Part shown: one piece after another, positions 3,300 through 5,432 of the stretch
Numbering within the stretch: the first letter of the stretch is position 1
Layout: each line of letters starts with the position of its first letter
Assembly: GCA_007122045.1 (NCBI GenBank)
Contig: SKJM01000025.1
Location: 1 to 5,432 of the forward strand
Length of the DNA stretch: 5,432 bases
Source: Planctomycetales bacterium
GTDB taxonomy: Bacteria; Planctomycetota; Planctomycetia; Pirellulales; Thermoguttaceae
Direction of reading: 5' to 3'
Notes under the pieces: model-generated
Told to the model about the DNA's origin: nothing
Databases searched by the model: none
The model's input: the letters and a program-made list of their open reading frames with translations, nothing else
Translations under genes and position numbers: made by a program

Positions 3300-5432
3300 A
3301 TGCAAAATCGAACGCCAAGCTGCCTTTCGGGCAGAGCCCTGCGAATGGAGCCGCTCGAAGAGCGGGCGCTGCTGTCGGTCGTGGGGCCGACGGCGCACGA
3401 GCAGTACCTGCTGGAACTGGTCAACCGGGGGCGGCTCGACCCGCCGGCCGAGGCCGCCCGATACGGCATCGACCTGAACGAGGGCCTCGACCCGGGCACG
3501 ATCTCGACGGAGCCGAAACAGCCGCTGGCCTTCTCGCCGGAACTCCTCACCGCCGCCCGCGGGCACAGCGAGTGGATGGTCGCCAACGACACCTTCAGCC
3601 ACACGGGCGAAGGGGGCTCTTCGCCGGGCGACCGGATGGATGCCGCCGGGTACGCGTTCGTATCGCCGTGGGGGTGGGCCGAGAACATCGCCTGGCAGGG
3701 ATCGTCCGGGGCGTTCGACACGACCCAGTATACGGCCGAAATTCACGCCGGCCTGTACGGTAGCCCCGGGCACCGCCGCAACCAAATGAACGCCGCCTAC
3801 CGCGAGGCCGGCACGGGCCTGGCACAAGGCACCTTCGCGCCCGACGGAACGCCGTGGAACGCCCTGCTCGCCACGGAAAAGTTCGCCCATTCCGGCACCG
3901 GCGTCTTCCTGACCGGGGTGGTCTACGACGACGCGCTCGTCCTGGCCGACCAGTTCTACACGCCCGGCGAGGGCCTGGGCGGCGTGACCATCGAAGCCAC
4001 CCGGCACTCCGACAACGCCATGTTCTCCACCACCACGTGGGCTTCCGGCGGCTACACACTTCCGCTCGAAACCGGCACATATACCGTGGCGGCCACCGGC
4101 GGCGGGCTCGGCGCCAAAACCATCCGCAGCGACGCGTTCATCGCCGATCAAAATGTTAAACTGGACTTCACGCCCGCGCGGGACCGGATCGGCGTGCACC
4201 GCGCGAATTTCTTCTACCTCGATATGGACGGCGACGGCGCGTGGAACTCGGCGGTGGACCGGTGGTTCCGATTTGGCAACTCCGGCGATACGCCGATCAT
4301 CGGCGATTGGAACGGCGACGGCCGCGACCAGATCGGCGTGTGGCGGGCCGGGACATTCTATTTCGACTATACGGCCGATGGGCGTTGGAACCCTGCCGCC
4401 GGCGACTACTGGACCCGATTCGGCAACGCCACCGACACGCCCCTCGTCGGCGATTGGAACGGCGACGGTACGGACCAGATCGGCGTGTGGCGCGCGGGGA
4501 CCTTCTACCTCGATATGGATGGCGACGGCGCCTGGAACCCGGCGGTGGACCAGTGGTTCCGATTTGGCAACCCCGACGATACGCCGATCATCGGCGATTG
4601 GAACGGCGACGGCCGCGACCAGATCGGCGTGTGGCGGGCCGGGGCGTTCTATTTCGACTACACGGGCGATGGGCGTTGGAACCCCAACGGAGGCGACTCC
4701 TCGACCCGATTCGGCAACGCGACCGACACGCCCATCGTCGGCGATTGGAACGGCAACGGTACGGACCAGATCGGCGTGTGGCGGGCCGGGGCGTTCTATT
4801 TCGATTACTCGGGCGACGGCCGCTGGAACCCGGCCGCGGGCGACTACTGGACTCGCTTCGGCAACCCCGACGACACGCCCATCATCGGCGATTGGAACGG
4901 CGACGGCGTCAGCCAAATTGGCATATGGCGCAACGGCTGGTTCAACCTCGATATGGACGGTGACGGCCGCTGGGACTCGTCGGTGGACCAGTCCACTCGC
5001 TTCGGAGGGCCGGACCATACGCCCATCATCGGCGTCTGGAACGCCGGCGAGCGGTTTCAGATTAAGGACGTCGAATGGCTCCAGGTGTTCGGAATCGGTG
5101 GGACCAACACGATTACGAACGATGCGCACGTCAAATCGTTGCTTGTCGGCGGCGATGGCGACGACACCATCACCGGCGGCAATGCCCGCGACGTGATCTT
5201 CGGTGGAGAAGGCGACGATAAGCTGTACGGGCGCGCCGGCGACGACTACATCTTCGCCGACCACACCTTCATTCCGCCCGACACGGTCCAAGAGGAGGAT
5301 TTCAACGAAAACACATTCGTCGACGGTGGTACGGGCAGGAATGTCATCGTGTCGCGAGGCGGCACGGTCAAAGGCGGCACCGAGGTCGGAAACACGCTGT
5401 ACACGCAAGGCGCCAATATCAGCATTGTCGAC
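3300..5432 (+). CDS. Large secreted protein: CAP domain, SdrD-B-like domain, six calcium-motif repeats, RTX repeats (3' end outside window)
   Basis: Frame open from ATG 3300 to the window end: 711 residues, no stop. An in-frame TGA at 3279-3281 limits the start; ATG 3345 is the alternative. I prefer 3300 because it keeps the basic lead-in to LEERALLS (19-26), the LEPR-XLL-type N-terminal motif of exported planctomycete proteins; no ordinary signal peptide is seen. Residues about 34-195 form a CAP/SCP domain: FSH (His101), AENI (Glu128), SPGHRRNQM (His158) and ATEKF (Glu193) supply the four cavity residues. Bacterial CAP proteins are extracellular, with little-known functions. Residues 200-290 (TGVVYDD, FYTPGEGLGGVTIEA, GGYTLPLETGTYTV) look like an SdrD-B/Cna-B-like beta domain. 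Residues 295-584 hold six FG-GAP/VCBS-like repeats with GDWNGDG calcium loops. Residues 617-652 carry RTX-type GGxGDD repeats, suggesting calcium-dependent folding outside the cell and possibly type I secretion. There is no catalytic domain. Role (adhesion, matrix or surface layer) is inference. Confidence 0.88.
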   Translation, partial: MQNRTPSCLSGRALRMEPLEERALLSVVGPTAHEQYLLELVNRGRLDPPAEAARYGIDLNEGLDPGTISTEPKQPLAFSPELLTAARGHSEWMVANDTFSHTGEGGSSPGDRMDAAGYAFVSPWGWAENIAWQGSSGAFDTTQYTAEIHAGLYGSPGHRRNQMNAAYREAGTGLAQGTFAPDGTPWNALLATEKFAHSGTGVFLTGVVYDDALVLADQFYTPGEGLGGVTIEATRHSDNAMFSTTTWASGGYTLPLETGTYTVAATGGGLGAKTIRSDAFIADQNVKLDFTPARDRIGVHRANFFYLDMDGDGAWNSAVDRWFRFGNSGDTPIIGDWNGDGRDQIGVWRAGTFYFDYTADGRWNPAAGDYWTRFGNATDTPLVGDWNGDGTDQIGVWRAGTFYLDMDGDGAWNPAVDQWFRFGNPDDTPIIGDWNGDGRDQIGVWRAGAFYFDYTGDGRWNPNGGDSSTRFGNATDTPIVGDWNGNGTDQIGVWRAGAFYFDYSGDGRWNPAAGDYWTRFGNPDDTPIIGDWNGDGVSQIGIWRNGWFNLDMDGDGRWDSSVDQSTRFGGPDHTPIIGVWNAGERFQIKDVEWLQVFGIGGTNTITNDAHVKSLLVGGDGDDTITGGNARDVIFGGEGDDKLYGRAGDDYIFADHTFIPPDTVQEEDFNENTFVDGGTGRNVIVSRGGTVKGGTEVGNTLYTQGANISIVD
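4182..5051 (+). repeat. Six in-frame tandem repeats of about 144-147 bases (48-49 residues)
   Basis: Units start at 4182, 4326, 4473, 4617, 4764 and 4911. Each runs from DQIGVWRAG through an F-Y-x-D core, W-N-P, RFGN-x-x-DTP and ends GDWNGDG. Two types alternate. Type A (units 1, 3, 6) has LDMDGDG and a VD-W/S segment; type B (units 2, 4, 5) has FDY-x-x-DGRWNP and a GD segment. Units 1+2 and 3+4 form a dimer with a period of 291 bases. They share unusual codons (TTT, CGA and GAT at matching places), pointing to fairly recent duplication. The aspartate-rich loops fit calcium binding; unit 4 has GNG instead of GDG, and unit 6 is worn, with GVWNAGE replacing GDWNGDG. Six units could make the blades of a beta-propeller. 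Confidence 0.9.
5148..5255 (+). repeat. RTX-type nonapeptide repeats within the CAP-domain protein
   Basis: This encodes GGDGDDTITGG, then a weaker GGNARDVIF, then GGEGDDKLYGRAGDDYIF. These are the glycine- and aspartate-rich calcium-binding turns of haemolysin-type proteins, about three to four units, each near 9 residues (27 bases). In known proteins they form a calcium-filled beta roll after secretion. A further DGGTGRNVIVSRGG near 5325-5364 looks like a degenerate extra unit, so the array may continue beyond the window. Confidence 0.8.

Noticed and set aside
4182..5051. Regularly spaced repeats considered as a CRISPR array
   Set aside because: The units are 144-147 bases, in frame, and encode a conserved protein motif throughout; there are no unique spacers.
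4153..5196. Second plus-strand open frame of 347 codons rich in S, T and R, inside the repeats
   Set aside because: It is a shifted reading of the same tandem repeats; low-complexity composition, no domain, and no ribosome binding site at its start.
3216..5408. Antisense open reading frame of 730 codons on the minus strand, with repeated VAVPIADDGRV-like blocks
   Set aside because: It lies opposite the CAP/repeat gene, whose domains and catalytic-type residues are recognisable. Its apparent repeats are just the complement of the sense repeats, and high G+C with GAC/GGC-rich codons keeps the antisense frame open.

Overview
The window is a GC-rich bacterial segment (roughly 65-70% G+C by eye over most of its length). 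It most likely comes from a member of the Planctomycetota, near Pirellulales. Four signs point there: a DUF1559-type fragment, an N-terminal 'LEERALLS' motif of the LEPR-XLL type, a remnant of a planctomycete-style FAD-dependent oxidoreductase with an N-terminal accessory domain, and a large secreted multidomain protein. The assignment rests on recognising these families by eye, not on a search.

Left part (1-1164, minus strand): a graveyard of broken genes. At the edge lies the zinc-binding part of an MtfA-like (M90) peptidase, cut by an in-frame stop just before its HEFAH motif. Next to it is a stretch of clearly lower G+C (about 163-400) holding an open frame that reads like real protein, perhaps a carbon-nitrogen hydrolase relic. 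Beyond that is an FAD-dependent oxidoreductase remnant (409-1164) with a good signal peptide and N-terminal domain. It has lost the whole nucleotide-binding core through an in-frame deletion, and its C-terminus is replaced by unrelated sequence.

Middle (1165-2607): a 440-base divergent intergenic region with a plausible promoter facing each way, then the one complete ordinary gene, a 300-residue NAD(P)-dependent epimerase/reductase of the extended SDR type (1605-2507, plus strand). It has a clear sigma-70-like promoter and ribosome binding site, and is followed by a hairpin. The hairpin sits between it and a convergent, N-terminally truncated DUF1559 gene (2608-3036, minus strand).

Right part (3300-5432, plus strand): the start and first 711 residues of a large cell-surface or exported protein that runs off the window. 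In order it has an LEPR-XLL-like N-terminal motif, a CAP/SCP domain with all four cavity residues, an SdrD-B/Cna-B-like beta domain, six calcium-motif repeats of 48-49 residues in an A-B-A-B-B-A pattern, and RTX-type glycine/aspartate repeats. This is the most distinctive object here. It is covered by a 730-codon antisense open frame that I judge to be a shadow.

The genes do not form an operon and I see no shared pathway. The picture is a decaying accessory region with one intact housekeeping-type SDR gene and one repeat-rich secreted protein.
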